DNA of 64,000 nucleotides from Sinonovacula constricta. Its lineage: Eukaryota > Mollusca > Bivalvia > Cardiida > Solecurtidae. The translations under genes were made by a program, and so were the position numbers. Location: NCBI GenBank assembly GCA_007844125.1, contig CM017567.1, forward strand, positions 4,593,660-4,657,659, read 5' to 3'. A model generated the notes under the pieces. It did not search any database and was not told the DNA's origin. It saw only the letters and a program-made list of their open reading frames with translations. Shown piece by piece: positions 21,974 through 35,110 of this stretch (position 1 is its first letter; every line of letters starts with the position of its first letter).

Positions 21974-22520
21974 TGAATTAGCCTCGACATTTAGCTGTTA
22001 TTTATGATACTTTTATCCGTACACATAGGATAATAAATTGGCAATAATTATTTTTTTTCTGGTGAAAGGATGCTTTATTGAAATAAAAGTTTTTAAATAC
22101 ACGTTTAAGTTAAAAACGAGTTGAGAATGAAAACATATTCCAATTGATAAATCTACCTTAGTTTATGCCTAGAACATCATTATAAAATATACTCTCTGTT
22201 TCATTGTCGTATTTGATACCTCATATTTCGCAAACTTCCCTCAGGTAAACACGACATAATCACAAAAATAAAATTAAATTAGAAAGATATAATAAAAAAC
22301 CTCCACAAAAACATTTTCTCCATAATCAGTTCCTGTTTAATCACATTTATATAAGTTACACACAGTTTCCGAAGAAAAGTTTAATACTCTGTGCGTACAA
22401 GTGTAAAATAAAGCCATGATTTCAAGTAACATGGTTGCCGATCTTTTCTCGACTCAAATAGGAAACGTGTCTCTGACGTGAAGCAATACATGTCCTCTCT
22501 TAGTGTATGTGTAAAAGGGT

Positions 22521-22591
22521 TTGTGTGCGTGCATGTGTGTGTGTGTGTGTGTGTGTGTGAGTGTGTGTGTGTGTGTGTTGAGTGTGTGTGT
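22521..22591. repeat. (GT)n microsatellite
   Basis: A nearly pure GT dinucleotide tract is interrupted by single A or TGA steps. Confidence 0.95.
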
Positions 22592-22894
22592 AAGGTGTTT
22601 TTGTGGTAACGTTATAGTCTAGTCACTGACATGGATTACGGAATGGGCATGATGCCTGGACACAGTGTGGTATTCCAGAAACCTCCTAGAAGATGTTATT
22701 TTCACAGTGGAAACATATTTTATTTAACTGTTAAATCCTGTTATTTCACTGCCTGGCTGTAAATAAGCTAAGATACATAATTTTTATTTTCGAAAATAAC
22801 TCGTCAAAGATATATTAATGCACCTTTAATGTAAAAGTGTCTAATATAATTCTTGAGCGTGACTTTAAAAGGGTGAATCGTAAGCGATGCAGTA

Positions 22895-23455
22895 AAAACC
22901 GATGAACATGGTAACATACCAAAGTGTGAAAAGGACAAATGTATTCACATGCCAGCCACATGTAAAAGTAAAAACAAAATCTGTGATGAGCTTTTAAACA
23001 AATAGAGCAAACCCAACAGTTACCACCTTGGAACGGTCAGCTGGGGTGGGTAAATCGGTTATGGAGAGCTCTAACCTTGCGCTTCCTGAAGTGTTTCTCA
23101 AATGCAAGCAACGAAAAGAAGACCGATCTATTAGATGTCGAAGCGCTGATGTTTTCTTAGATAAGTTATGACTTCCTTAAAAGAAAGTAGTGACATAATT
23201 CAAAATAAATATTGTCCGCCTGGTATTTATGAGAGAGAAAAATATTACTTCTATTAGAATAGCTACACACTATTGTTGATTGTTTGTAGCGTCCGGTTCG
23301 TGTCTAGGTGGAATTGAGTAACCAAAATCCAATGTCAATCAAATGAAAATACACAAGATGAATTAAATGACAACATATATTACATGCACGGGAAGACCGC
23401 CACATATGTACTGCACATGTAATATTGCAGCAATCATGAATGAGAGAATCCGAAC
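22895..23455 (+). repeat. Dispersed repeat family A, longest uninterrupted copy
   Basis: This copy contains both halves in one piece: 'aacataccaaagtgtgaaaag', 'aaaagtaaaaacaaaatctg', 'ccttggaacggtcag', 'cttgcgcttcctgaag', 'aatgcaagcaacgaaaag', 'gatgttttcttagataagtt', and then the second-half words 'gtttgtagcgtc', 'aggatg'-like 'agatgaattaaatgacaac' and 'attacatgcacggg'. It defines the layout of the family at about 560 bp. No conserved ORF or terminal inverted repeat is evident, so the class of element is open. Confidence 0.65.
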
Positions 23456-23460
23456 AATTT

Positions 23461-24032
23461 CTATGCATTGAAAACACATACCGGTGTCAGTATAATGGAA
23501 CGGCCGGGTTTAGTCCCTGGGCACCTCATAAGTGCCCCTGTGCTATAATGTGATAGAAATGTCTCTGCACAGTATCGGAAAAATGCCGGAAAATCCCAAT
23601 CCCAATCCCAAAATATGAAAAGGCTCAAGGCAAGAAGAAGAATTGTTGAACTGCAACCTTTCTAGATGTTATGACACATTTGAGTAAATATGTAAAACTT
23701 TAAAAATAGTGCTGACATTGGGTCCCGGAACACAGTAACATAAAGCTCTATGCATTGAAAACACATACCGGTGTCAGTATAATGGAACGGCCGGGTTTAG
23801 TCCCTGGGCACCTCATAAGTGCCCCTGTGCTATAATGATAGAAATGTCTCTGCACAGTATCGGAAAAATGCCGGAAAATCCCAATCCCAATCCCAAAATA
23901 TGAAAAGGCTCAAGGCAAGAAGAAGAATTGTTGAACTGCAACCTTTCTAGGTGTTATGACACATTTGAGTAAATATGTAAAACTTTAAAAATAGTGCTGA
24001 CATTGGGTCCCGGAACACAGTAACATAAAGCT
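23461..24032 (+). repeat. 287-bp tandem duplication containing a SINE body
   Basis: Unit 1 (23461-23747) and unit 2 (23748-24032) are almost identical; unit 2 lacks a 'tg' in 'ataatgtgatag' and has 'ctaggtg' for 'ctagatg'. Each unit contains the body of the SINE found complete at 28580-28818 ('gtcagtataat', 'ggccgggttt', 'gggcacct', 'aagtgcccctgtgctataat') and its (AATCCC)n tail. The tRNA-related head is missing. Near identity implies a recent duplication. Confidence 0.85.
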
Positions 24033-24803
24033 ATTCGGATAGAGATATTTCTCTTTTTCATCTATTTCAATGATTCAATCAACCAGACACTTTTACGAGT
24101 TACAGCAAGTATGTAAATTGAACATGACATTGACAGACTGTGTTTAAAATATAGTCTGTTGCATTGTCCAAGATACATTATTCTACTAGTCTTTGTCATT
24201 CTTCGCACCATTATACGTTTCCTTAATTCATAGAAATATAAATGAACATAATGCTAACTCAGTAAAAGCACCTGTGCCACTTTGTACATCATTATCATAT
24301 CTTATTATTTATCTGCTGTAACAAGTAGATTTACTTTTATTGTAGTTCATTTAGTTTGGTCCAATGATGTGATTTTTATTTCACTTTGCAAACTGATAAG
24401 TGTTGTGGGGTGTATTTATTACTTTCACGCGTCTTGCTTTTGAATACCATATATGAAGATCGCTATGCACAAACGGCTTTCGAATATCTGTCTATTGTTG
24501 GGTGATGTCGCAAGCTGGATTTTGGAACTGAACATGATTGATCCTGTATGAAGTCAATTAATCATGCCTGAGAAGTAATGCGTGTAGAGAACAAATATGT
24601 ATGGTTAATTCTGACCATTGTTTGCACACCTGTAATCGCAAACAGGGTGAAACTTACATCTCCCAAGCAGCGCTTGTTGCTTTTACACGATCATTGATGG
24701 CACTGATTGAGGAACTTATATTCTGATTTAATACCATATCAAGTTTGGCTATATATAAACATACAAATAAACAAACAAACAAATAAATTAACAAACAAAA
24801 CAA
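24033..24803. other. AT-rich non-coding DNA
   Basis: No gene was recognised. An AAAC/AAAT-rich stretch at about 24760-24800 directly precedes the large tandem array. Confidence 0.45.
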
Positions 24804-27800
24804 GCCTTAGATAAAGCACATGAACCTTCAATAAGGTTCGCCTTGAACGTTGAAATAAAGCTTGGCCATGAGCAAACTATGCTATCATTCAAAATGATAA
24901 TATTTATAATTATGTGAAGTGAGGCAGTAGATTCAAATTGGACAAACAGCTTTCAGTGATTCGGTCAATAGAGAAATCGTTACTTTTTTCAATACGACCG
25001 TTTCTAGTGAAAGCTGTGAATCTAGAGGGAACAGACAATCGCATGCAAGAGGGAGGATTTTAACCACACTAAGATGGCGGTATTGTGCGCATATCATATC
25101 AAGCCAAATAAATTGTATGTTATATACATATCCAAATGTCACTCTTCAGATTTTAATATGCTCATTTAAATATACGTATGTCTGCTATACATACAGGCGC
25201 CTGTTCTATTTATTTGTCTCATATTGTTTGTGTCTTATATGACCCTTTACAATGTAAAATATATAAATGTGATTACCTTTTTCGCTTTATCTGAGATTCA
25301 TTCGTAAAATGCACTTGCGTTTTTATGCACGTAAGATACATTTTCTAGTGGTATTTCTTCATGAAATAGTTGCCAGCTTAATTTAAGGGCCAATAAGTAG
25401 TAGGCAGTGATATTGATATGATATGGTCAGAACCCTCACAAAAGGAGCCTGTATTTCGTTTTACAAATATTCTGGTTACAGAACACCTACATGTACATGA
25501 ATGTAACAAAAACATCAGCACTCACCCTTGACATTTAATTTTTGTCGCTACGTATATCAAATTACGTATATTACAGACAGACAAAATACAGACACCGTTC
25601 CAGACTGGGGCGGAACAATGTTCTGTAAAATCATACTACATGTTGATAACATCATGCATTATGTAACTAAGAAACATAATTTATATTCCGATAAAGCATT
25701 ATTCATTTGAGACATGTTCCCATTCCATACGCTAACGAACGTTTAACCCCCTGCTTCTTTCAAATGGACATGAATGTAAACGCTTCAGATCAGTCTATAA
25801 TTCCCTTAACAGACACAATAATCCACACAAAACAAATTATGTACTGTCATAACATGTAACCTCAACATATTTTGAAGGAATAAGTGCTCCAGAGAAATCG
25901 TTACTTTTTTCAATACGACCGTTTCTAGTGAAAGCTGTGAATCTAGAGGGAACAGACAATAGTATGCAAGAGGGAGGATATTTAAGAGAAAAACAACGAC
26001 ACTAAGACGGCGGTACTGTGTGCATATCAAGCCAAATGAATTGTATGTTATATACATATCCAAATGTCACTCTTCAGATTTTAATATGCTTATTTAAATA
26101 TACGTATGTCTGATACACATACAGGCGCCTGTTCTACGTATTTGTCTCATATTGTTTGTGTCTTATATGACCCATTACAATGTAAAATATAAAAAAGTGA
26201 TTACCTTTTTCGTTTTATCTGAGATTCATTTGCAAAACGGACTTGCGTTCTTATGCACTTAAGATACATTTTCGTGTCGTATTTCTTCATGAAATAGTTG
26301 CCAGCTTTATTAAAGGGCCAATAAGTAGGGGGCAGTGATATTGATATGATATGGTCAGGACCCTCACAAAAGGTGACTGTATTTCGTTTTATAAGTATTC
26401 TGGTTACAGAACACCTACATGTATATGGATGTAACAAAATCATCAGCACTGACCATTTCCTAGAACATGTCTATGTTTTTGACACCCTTGCCATTTAATC
26501 TTTGTAGTTACGTATATCAAATTACGTATATTACAGACAGACAAAATACAGACACCGTTCCAGACTGGAGCGGAACAATGTTCTGTAGATTTGTACTGCA
26601 TGTAGATAACATCATGCATAATGTAACTAAGACAGATCATTTATATTCCGATAAAGCATTATTCATTTGAGACATGTTCCCATTCCATACGCTAACGAAA
26701 GTTTAACCCCCTGCTTCTTTCAACTGGACATGAATGTAAACGCTTCAGATCATTCTATAATTCCCTAAATAGACACAATAATCCACACACAACAAATTAT
26801 GTACTGTCATAACATGTAACCTCAACATATTTTGAAAGACTAAGAGCTCCAGATATTAAATCTTTGCTGAGGTGAAATTCGAAATCAATACATCGCATTC
26901 TTGAAAGAAAAAGCCTCAGATAAAGCAAATGAATCTCCAATAAGGTTCGCCTTACACGTTGAAATAAAGCTTGGCCATGAGCAAACTACGCTATCACTCA
27001 TAATGTTAATATTTATAATTATGTGAAGTGATGCATTAGATTCAAATTGGACAAACAGCTTTCAGGGATTCGGTCAACAGAGAAATCGTTACTATTTTCA
27101 ATACGACCGTTTCTAGTGAAAGCTGTGAATCTAGAGGGAACAGACAATAGTATGCAAGAGGGAGGATAGTTAAGAGAAAAACGACACTAAGACGGCGGTA
27201 TTGTGCGCATATCAAGTCAAATAAATTGTATGTTATATACATATCCAAATGTCACTCTTCAGATTTTAATATGCTAATTTAAATATACGTATGTCTGATA
27301 CACATACAGGCGCCTGTTCTATTTATTTGTCTCATATTGTTTGTGTCTTATATGACCCTTTACAATGTAAAATATATAAAAGTGATTACCTTTTTCGTTT
27401 TTACTCGAGATTCATTCGCAAAATGGACTTGCGTTCTAATGCACGTAAGATACATCTTCTAGTGGTATTTCTTCGTGAAATAGTTGCCAGCTTTATTAAA
27501 GGGCCAATAAGTAGGGGCAGTGACATTAATATGATATTGTCAGGACCCTCACAAAAGGAGACTGTATTTCGTTTTATAGGTATTCTGGTTACAGAACACC
27601 TACATGTACATGAATGTAACAAAAACATTAGCACTTACTATTTCCCAGAACATGTCTATGTTTCTGACACCCTTGACATTTAATTTTTGTCGCTACGTAT
27701 ATCAAATTACGTATATTACAAACAGACAAAATACAGACACCGTTCCAGACTGGAGCGGAACAATGTTCTGTAGATTCATACTGCATGTAGATTACATCAT

Positions 27801-27833
27801 GCATAATGTAACTAAGACAGATAATTTATACTG
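24804..27833. repeat. Tandem array of three units of about 1 kb
   Basis: The same order of sequence recurs three times. Marker 'gagaaatcgttac' lies at 24971, 25892 and 27080, and 'gacaccgttccagactgg' at 25591, 26551 and 27736. Copy 1 runs about 24804-25890. Copy 2 (25891-26910) lacks the first roughly 165 bp. Copy 3 starts at 26911 and is broken at 27833; its last portion reappears at about 29198-29452. The short frames inside are not conserved as proteins between copies, so I treat the unit as non-coding. Confidence 0.85.
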
Positions 27834-29198
27834 ATATGTAAACCGCTTGACCTTGAAAGGAATTGTACTAAGAATATATAGGTTTACTATGTTAACATTA
27901 ACACTGAATGTTTTCGGCCATCATTACTAAAAGGCAACTGTTAAATTATTTTATATTAGAAATATTTACTTATTGTGAGTTAATAAATGCTCAACTTTTA
28001 TTTAGCAACTGTATGTAGTTATGAAAACTGCAATGTTCGACTGAAAAACAGTACTTAAATTATAAGTTATTGTTTTACATAAAAACAATGATTAGACAAA
28101 ACAATTCATTTATGGATTTGTTTAATTATCTTACTATTACATAAAAAAGAATGCTCCCATACAACAATTACAAAATTGAAAACATTATTGTAGAAAATTA
28201 TGAAAGATGTTACGTTGAAAGCAGTGTTTACTGAAACCATATAAAATACCCGCACAAAGACTAGGTGGCACAAGACGTAGAACATTGGATTGACATGTGA
28301 GATGTCCAGTGTTCGAATCATACCAAACCATGTCATAAGTATGTTTTCTTTTATTTAAATGATTTCTGTTCCTCTAATTGGTAACTGTCTAACATATTAA
28401 AAGATAATATATGTTTATTGACCAATAAGTATCATCAAATTTATAATTGCAGTAACTTTAAACGGTTATAAGGAAGTTAAAATAATTTGATTCACAGTTT
28501 TTTTATGGCTGTAAGAAATCGCCACCGTGATTCTGGTATTTCACAAATATAAAGACATCTAGCATCAAATGTTATTTGGGATGGGATGGGATTTGCCGGC
28601 AGTTTTGCCGATACTATGCATACTGTGGGACATTTCTATTATTATAGCACAGGGGCACTTATTAGGTGCCCAGAGACTGAACCCGGCCTGTCTATTATAC
28701 TGACACCGACGAGACAGGCGTAATGTTGGTTTGTCTTTGGTTTGACTCGGCCAAGGTTTAAACCCGCGACCTCCTGATCCGTAAGCCGACGCTCACCATC
28801 TGAGCTATTGCGGCGGGTATGTTATTTGGTGCAGTATTTAGCGTGGCTTAATTTCAGACATATTTTACCTTGGTTCTGACCCTATAGTTGTGTTTGACAT
28901 TGTGTCTATATATCATTTAAGCATATGTAAATATGTTAATTCTTATGATTTCACCTTACGATTGTCAATTAACATCATGCCACATGTCTCATATTCGGCA
29001 AAATGGAATTATATTCTTCAACAATTGACGGTATAATTCAAAAACACATTTTGCAAGTCAGTTATTTTTTATATTTATTTCATTTGTTTTCAGGCCATGA
29101 AGTTTACCGTATAAGTTTATTGATTTAAAATTATGATATATTAGTATTGACAGTTTTCATAGTGGCAAATTCAACGTTAAACTTTATCCTAGTCAGCC
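27834..29198. other. 1.36-kb insertion splitting the third tandem unit
   Basis: In copies 1 and 2 the words 'aatttata' and 'cattattcat' are ten to fifteen bases apart, but in copy 3 they are separated by this stretch. It carries a complete SINE (28580-28818) and AT-rich DNA. It also has a tRNA-like degenerate segment at about 28262-28325 ending in a box-B-like gtgttcgaatc. No transposase frame or clear terminal repeat is visible, so the mechanism is unknown. Confidence 0.6.
28580..28818 (-). mobile_element. tRNA-derived SINE (family S2) with (ATCCC)n tail
   Basis: Read on the - strand it starts near ccgccgcaatagctcagatgg, with a box A (tagctcagatggtgagcg) and a box B (gcgggtttaaacc). These are internal RNA polymerase III promoter elements as in tRNA genes. 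The body holds 'ggtgtcagtataat' and 'gggcacctaataagtgcccc', the latter a small hairpin. The 3' end is a short ATCCC repeat instead of poly-A. Perfect 11-bp direct repeats ATGTTATTTGG flank it (28569-28579, 28819-28829), proving insertion by target-primed reverse transcription. The body also occurs twice at 23.5-24.0 kb. Confidence 0.88.
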
Positions 29199-29452
29199 AG
29201 GCATTATTCATTTTATATATGTCCCCATTCCACACGCTTTTAAACTTTAAACCCCCTCTTCTTACAAATGGACATGAAACGCTTCAGATCAGTCTATAAT
29301 CCGCTTAACAGACACAATGATCCACACACAACAAATGATGTACTGTTATAACATGTAACCTCAACATATTTTGAAAGACTTATTGCTGCAAATATTAAAT
29401 CTTTGCTAAGATGAAATTCGAAATCAATACACCGCCTTCTTGAAAGAAAAGG
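29199..29452. repeat. Displaced 3' part of tandem unit 3
   Basis: The stretch matches the ends of units 1 and 2 (for example 'cgcttcagatcagtctataat', 'gtaacctcaacatattttga' and 'gatgaaattcgaaatcaata'), ending with 'cttgaaagaaaa' exactly as unit 2 ends at 26910. Confidence 0.75.
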
Positions 29453-29689
29453 AAGTAAGCAAATATCACATAAGAATTACACAAATGTTAAAATTTAAAC
29501 TACCACTAGAGCATACAGAGTAAATGTAAATGTGAGACAAACACAGATACAATTAGGAACTGAGGTTTTAAAGACTGCATGCTATTAAGCTTTCCAACGA
29601 ACTTTATATTATATTAATGTAATTTCAGAGTATTGTTATATGGGGAACTAAATCCAGTGAGCGGAGGACAGAAGGACAGCTGACAAGGA

Positions 29690-30025
29690 CAAATATGTTC
29701 AGAGCATAATAAGAATATTATGAGCATTGCAACATATACCAAACTCCGAAAAGGCACAGAACAAAGGTATTTCACATGCAAGCCAAGCGAATAGTAAGAA
29801 CAAATTTGTGATGAGTCATTTATCGAAAAGAGCAGCACCGACAATTACCGCCTTGGAACGGTCAGTCGGCAATATGGACCGACTGGGGTGCTTAAACCGG
29901 TTTTACAGAGCTTAAACCTTGCACTTTCTGACGAGTTTAATCAAATGCAAGCAATGAAAAGAAAAACGATCTATTTGAATACAAAATGTCCAAGCATTGA
30001 TGTTTTCTTTAATAAGTTATGACGA
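29690..30025 (+). repeat. Dispersed repeat family A, 5' half
   Basis: This copy shows 'gcattgcaacatataccaaa', 'gatgagtcatttatcgaaaag', the core GCCTTGGAACGGTCAGTCGG, 'gaccgactggggtgcttaaa', aatgcaagcaatgaaaag and 'gatgttttctttaataagtt'. The similarity ends at 'gttatgacg', near 30020; the second half is absent. Confidence 0.7.
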
Positions 30026-33000
30026 AAGTAGTGATGCCATTGAACTATTTTCTCCAGAGACAAGCCTGCGCAGCATAAAAAGGAGGATTGATTACAATGT
30101 TTGTTTTGTATCACCAAATTTGATTCCAGACACTGTCATAAACGCAAAGTTAGGGCAAAATCATTCACCTCCGTTTTGTTTTATTACGTCATTTCGTTCT
30201 TTCATGTCACACTAGAGGATTGTAAAGTGTAGGGTATATATCATGGAAATAAATGGCGCAATAATAGGCTTTGTAATATTTAAGGCATTGTCTTTCTTCA
30301 ATTGTTATATATCCATCTGTTTTTACATAAATATAGTCATGACAAAGGCTCGAACGCCCGTCATTATTTTACGAACACTTAAATAAAACAAATCTTCAGT
30401 AACTATCGTTATTAACGATAGATAAGTATATGTCCATTTCCAATTGTATTGTTGAAAAAAGAATATATTTTTAATATATTGCATGACCTAGACCCCTACA
30501 TGCACTTCTGCTGGTGATCTCATCCAAACAGGTTAATGCTAATCTAGCTTAATTATGAGACATAATAACCATGTTATACCATTGTATTATATTCTATCTC
30601 ATAAAATGCCGCATCAACATACGGTGACACTATATCCCTACAGAGTTGCAGGGACGAACCATTTTTGTCACTTTAACAAACTAATTTGTTTTAAAATGAA
30701 GAATAATATTGTTAACATAACATTGTACTTGTAGTCAATAATGTATAATTATCCTTTTCTTGGTAAACAACATGCTAAAATTTGTAAACAATCTGTATAA
30801 AGCAGGATTTCAAAATTCTGCACAAAACAAAATATAATTGTATGTGAATATTGCTTTAGATATGACAAGATGTTTAGGGCTTTTTGACATATTTTACCAT
30901 AAGATGAAAAATTTATTAAAAAAAATTGACAGTACATGTACAATACGATATCAAAAAAATTACACGCTCGCCTCATTTAATAATGTTCTTTTGGTCTAAC
31001 TCCTGCCTTTAGGTATGGTTTCATGCGCAAAATTATATGCTTTAGGACATAGTCAGTTGCTTTTCCGTCAAATATTGAAGGTCAATGCGTTCAAGAAACT
31101 AATTCGAATGTATCAAGAAGCTGGATGTATCAAGAAGATGGTCAATTATCTACACATTTTTATGGCCTTCTGGTGTTAAGCCCTCGTTGTATGATCAATA
31201 ACTATGAAGAGTAACCTTTGACATAAACTGAATCGTGTTCAGTGTTTCCAATGAAAGTAACATGAACAAATAACAAGCAATCTACGTTAAGTTTACCTGC
31301 AAAATAAGAGGTATTTAGAATCATGGTGATTAATATCCTCTTGAGTAAAAAGGGCCATTAATTGTTTGTCTAGCTGCATTGAACAGAAAAGTTAACAACG
31401 GACAAACCCAAAATTTAAACGTTATTATCTCTTGAAAAAAAAACGCGATGTTTTAACAATATTTTGCTTCCCATATTTTTCTGACTTCTACGTTATAGGT
31501 GATTTCTGACAGTTAGGAGGACCATTTTATTTTTAAACAACCAAGTACATGTGAATTATAATACACGAAAAGAAACCGCGCGGCATCCTTCTTCTGTGTC
31601 AAAAACCAAGTACATGAACATAATTATATGCGAAAAGAAACCACGCGACGTTCTTATTTGGTGTCAAAAAAGAAGCAAATTACACCACTTGCCGTTGCTA
31701 ACATGTGCATGCATTTTTCACATTTGATCGACGCTGCATGTACCAAGTTAGAAAATACTTTGATACTTAAGTACGTACTTGTAGTATTGAAAAGCAATAA
31801 TTTTTGTACTGGTTACAATGACAGTTATTTTGTCATGTGGTAATGGAGTCATGAAGGCGTATGGATCGTATTATAAGTATGACTTGTGTCGATACAAAAT
31901 TCTGCTGATTCTAATGATCAAAACTATAATTTGATTTAAAATCACAAATAACAAGATAAAAGCATCCCTATATATATTACCTCCGATTTCAGCATATTTT
32001 AAATCCTCGTTGTATTGTTTAATACGTATTACTTAACTGCGCTCTGCATCAACAAAAATATCACGATATTTTTTCATGCATTTGACAGTTAAACTTTCTT
32101 AATCTATTTATCGATCGGTCAATTAAGGATGTATTTAAAATCGTTTTTACTTCTACTGAAGTATGTGCTTGAGAAAAATGTCTTTCACAACAGAAATAAA
32201 ACATTGTTATATGTTTTTCATATAAGCAAACTCTCAGATACCATCTTTAACATTTCTTTAAGTGAGTCTGCCCAAAAGCAATGATCATTCTGTCATACTT
32301 TCGGTAACCATAGCTCGTAGCCTTGAGGCAGAAACCGGCTGTATTGATGGACACCAGCTCTCTGTAGCTGATTGCATTCCGAGAGATCGGGGAATGTATT
32401 GGTAGTCTAAAAACTCTTGCTGCTATAGACAGAAGTTTTCAAGGCACTGTGATCATATGTTTCAGCTTAGAGAAGCAGAAAGGAATAGGTGTGAAGTAGG
32501 CGTGTTGATTGTGATGTTTACTTTGTTAATGCTAGTTTATTCCTTGTGGTAAATGTAAATATGGTCAAGTTTCTTTGAAAATAATTTTTCAAAAGTGATT
32601 AACTGCTAGAACAGTGATGGATTTTTTATTACCAGGTATTTAAGAGTAGCACACGTGTTGTGATTATGAATATCTTCTCTTTTTTATACGTGTAAAATAA
32701 TAGATTAAGAAAGGCGAAGCTGGGTTTTTGTTTAAAATAATCGAATGGTTTGTACCGGTGAGAAAAACAACTCTGATCTGTGGCACTTACTTAAACATGC
32801 CTAAGAATAAAAATAAAAGTTTCTATTTAAATGATCAGACACATCATCTATTCATCTATTGTATTTCCTTCTGTGTGACAAACAACGAATCTAATTTTTT
32901 ACTCGGCTAAAAAGAATAATCTACATCTTGTTACGAACAAATTAATTCAGAAACTGAATATGTAGGTACGTTATATTGCCGTGATTTATACGACACTGTC

Positions 33001-34900
33001 CTACTTAATTAAAGGTAATTACACTAACGTTAATCTGAAGGAATACTTACCGACTGCCCTTTAGTCCGGTTGGAATGTAGGGCAACACCAAGAGTCTGAA
33101 AACCAGTTTAATTCTGCTTTTTGATACTATACGTACAAATTTTATACTTTTATATATATTCGACATTATTCAAATAAAACGTACGAGATCAGTTTTCTTT
33201 TTCAGATAGGCTTTACAGGTATAAATTACAGAAAACATATCAGAGAAGCATATAATGTTTTACATGTGTAGAGTGTACAGACATACGCCAATACACCTTT
33301 GTCTGTTTTTCTTTTTCAATTTACCTTTATTTACACAAATGTCTTTTGTCTTCTGTAATATATGGATATTTAAGACAATTGTTTAAAAGACTATGTATGT
33401 AAAGTTCCATCATTAGATGATAGTATGGGGAAAGTTTATAGTAGGTGTTCTTTTATGCTAAGCAAATTTTCCTGACAATAATTGAGTATCCAATAAGCTT
33501 GTCACACACGAACATTGTCATTTCGTATTGACGTATGAAATTATCATGACAACCATATTTGGTAAATATTGGTTGGGTGATGTTTGCGTGAATCTCTAGG
33601 AGGACCGCCGATAATCGCAAAAGAAAACGATTCATAATGAAATCAGAGCGTTGTGTATTGCGTTATTTGTAATTTTACATGAAACAGTTTCTGTTGTTTC
33701 ACTGTTTTCCGCATTTAGGTATCATGTTACATGACATTTAAAGTCATTAAATATTAATATTACCTCTGGTTATACTGTTCTTAAAATAAATAAATAAATA
33801 AAGTTAATGTTAACATTAACTAAAAATCGCTTTTTCTAAGGAAATTACTTGCATGTTAAATGATTGATCAATGCTTATTTAATGCTGATGTTTGTTAATA
33901 AGTTAAACAAAAAAAACACATTCCGTCTCATTGCGGAAAGTTTCTATTATAGTGATTACTATAACCATGAAATTACGTGGATGATTATGTTTGTGTACAA
34001 GTATTGATATGTTATATTTTTTTCGACAATAATATACCTTTTGCCCAGGGTTGAAATACATGAATCACCGTAAAATCTTACAGGACAATTTATATGTTTT
34101 ATATATACATGTGCGAATGCATTTTAATGTTGTATAATATTCCCTATCTTGTTTCAGGTAATCTACTACGCCTGAGTAAGAAATGTTAACACTGGTGTAT
34201 AATAACCAACATTGATAAGCAGAAGAGCGGACAAAAATCATCATCTAATGAATGTTTGTCATTGATCATCTACCAATTGATGGAGAATGCACCTGCCTAT
34301 GTAGCAACAAAAAATTCAAAAGGCAAACAATGCCTGCAACACTTGGGCAAAGGTTTTGCTGCGAACAAACAACGCGGGATCTGTTATTTAAAGGGCAATA
34401 AACTCTACATTTATGTGCTATTTATAGTTCTTGATAAAAGATTTAGTGTTTTTGATTTTTCAGTGCTAGAATACTCGTTAAATTTGTGCATGACACATGT
34501 CGTTAAGTGGGTTTTAATTGCGTCTTTATGAATTAAAAGGCCAGCATCATAATGAGATCTCAACCAATAGTAAACAGGTTAAGATTTTCTGATGTGTGAT
34601 GCAGTAACACGTGCTCCCATTTAACGAGGATATTATCTAAATATAAACCAGTAACGAATCAACATTCAACATTATAAAAGACACAAATATTTATAAAACG
34701 GATGCTTGTCAGTTCATATCATCTGTAGTGTTATAAAACACAAATATTTATATAACGGGTGCTTGACTATTTCACATTCTTTGACTTTTTAAGTTTTGTC
34801 AAATTGATGATGAGTTTTCACCTTTTTAGATTACAGGACACTTCAAGCAAGCGTAAATCTTAAATTCGGAAGAACAGTTGACAGTTATAGTACCTACTTT
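30026..34900. other. AT-rich non-coding DNA, possibly upstream of a gene
   Basis: I found no convincing exon. Weak points: a slightly GC-richer patch at about 32290-32500 without a usable frame, and a 57-bp-period direct repeat at about 34675-34765 ('acacaaatatttat' then 'acgg[a/g]tgcttg' twice). Confidence 0.4.
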
Positions 34901-34911
34901 ATATTTAACAC

Positions 34912-34925
34912 TAGAATATAAAAAT
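34912..34925 (+). promoter_or_regulatory. Possible TATA box
   Basis: An 'atataaaaatt' word lies about 190 bp before the candidate first ATG at 35111. AT-rich surroundings make chance occurrence likely, so this is only suggestive. Confidence 0.25.
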
Positions 34926-35110
34926 TAAAGAGTTATAGTGTTAGTTTGTGTGTTCAATCTGTTCGACGCTTCTCTGTTACACGTTTGCGCTGGAAAATAT
35001 TTACTGGGACTGTCATACTTCTTGGGATATTGGGATAGTGTCCTCAACATACAACTTCGCTGACACTTGACTTGAGTTGCTTCATTAACAAAACCGTGTT
35101 TTGCAAGTCT

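Noticed and set aside
27291..27683. 130-codon frame inside tandem unit 3
   Set aside because: The same region in the other two units is interrupted, so the frame is not conserved and is probably chance.
28262..28325. Possible tRNA gene
   Set aside because: Box B is good (gtgttcgaatc) but the acceptor and D stems do not pair; at best a degenerate tRNA-derived fragment.
32290..32500. Slightly GC-richer patch as a possible exon
   Set aside because: Every frame is interrupted within about 30 codons and no clear acceptor-donor pair encloses it.
34256..34531. 91-codon frame before the candidate exon
   Set aside because: The initiator is an alternative or weak codon, its second half is Leu/Phe/Val-rich as in AT-rich chance frames, and no splice signal ends it.
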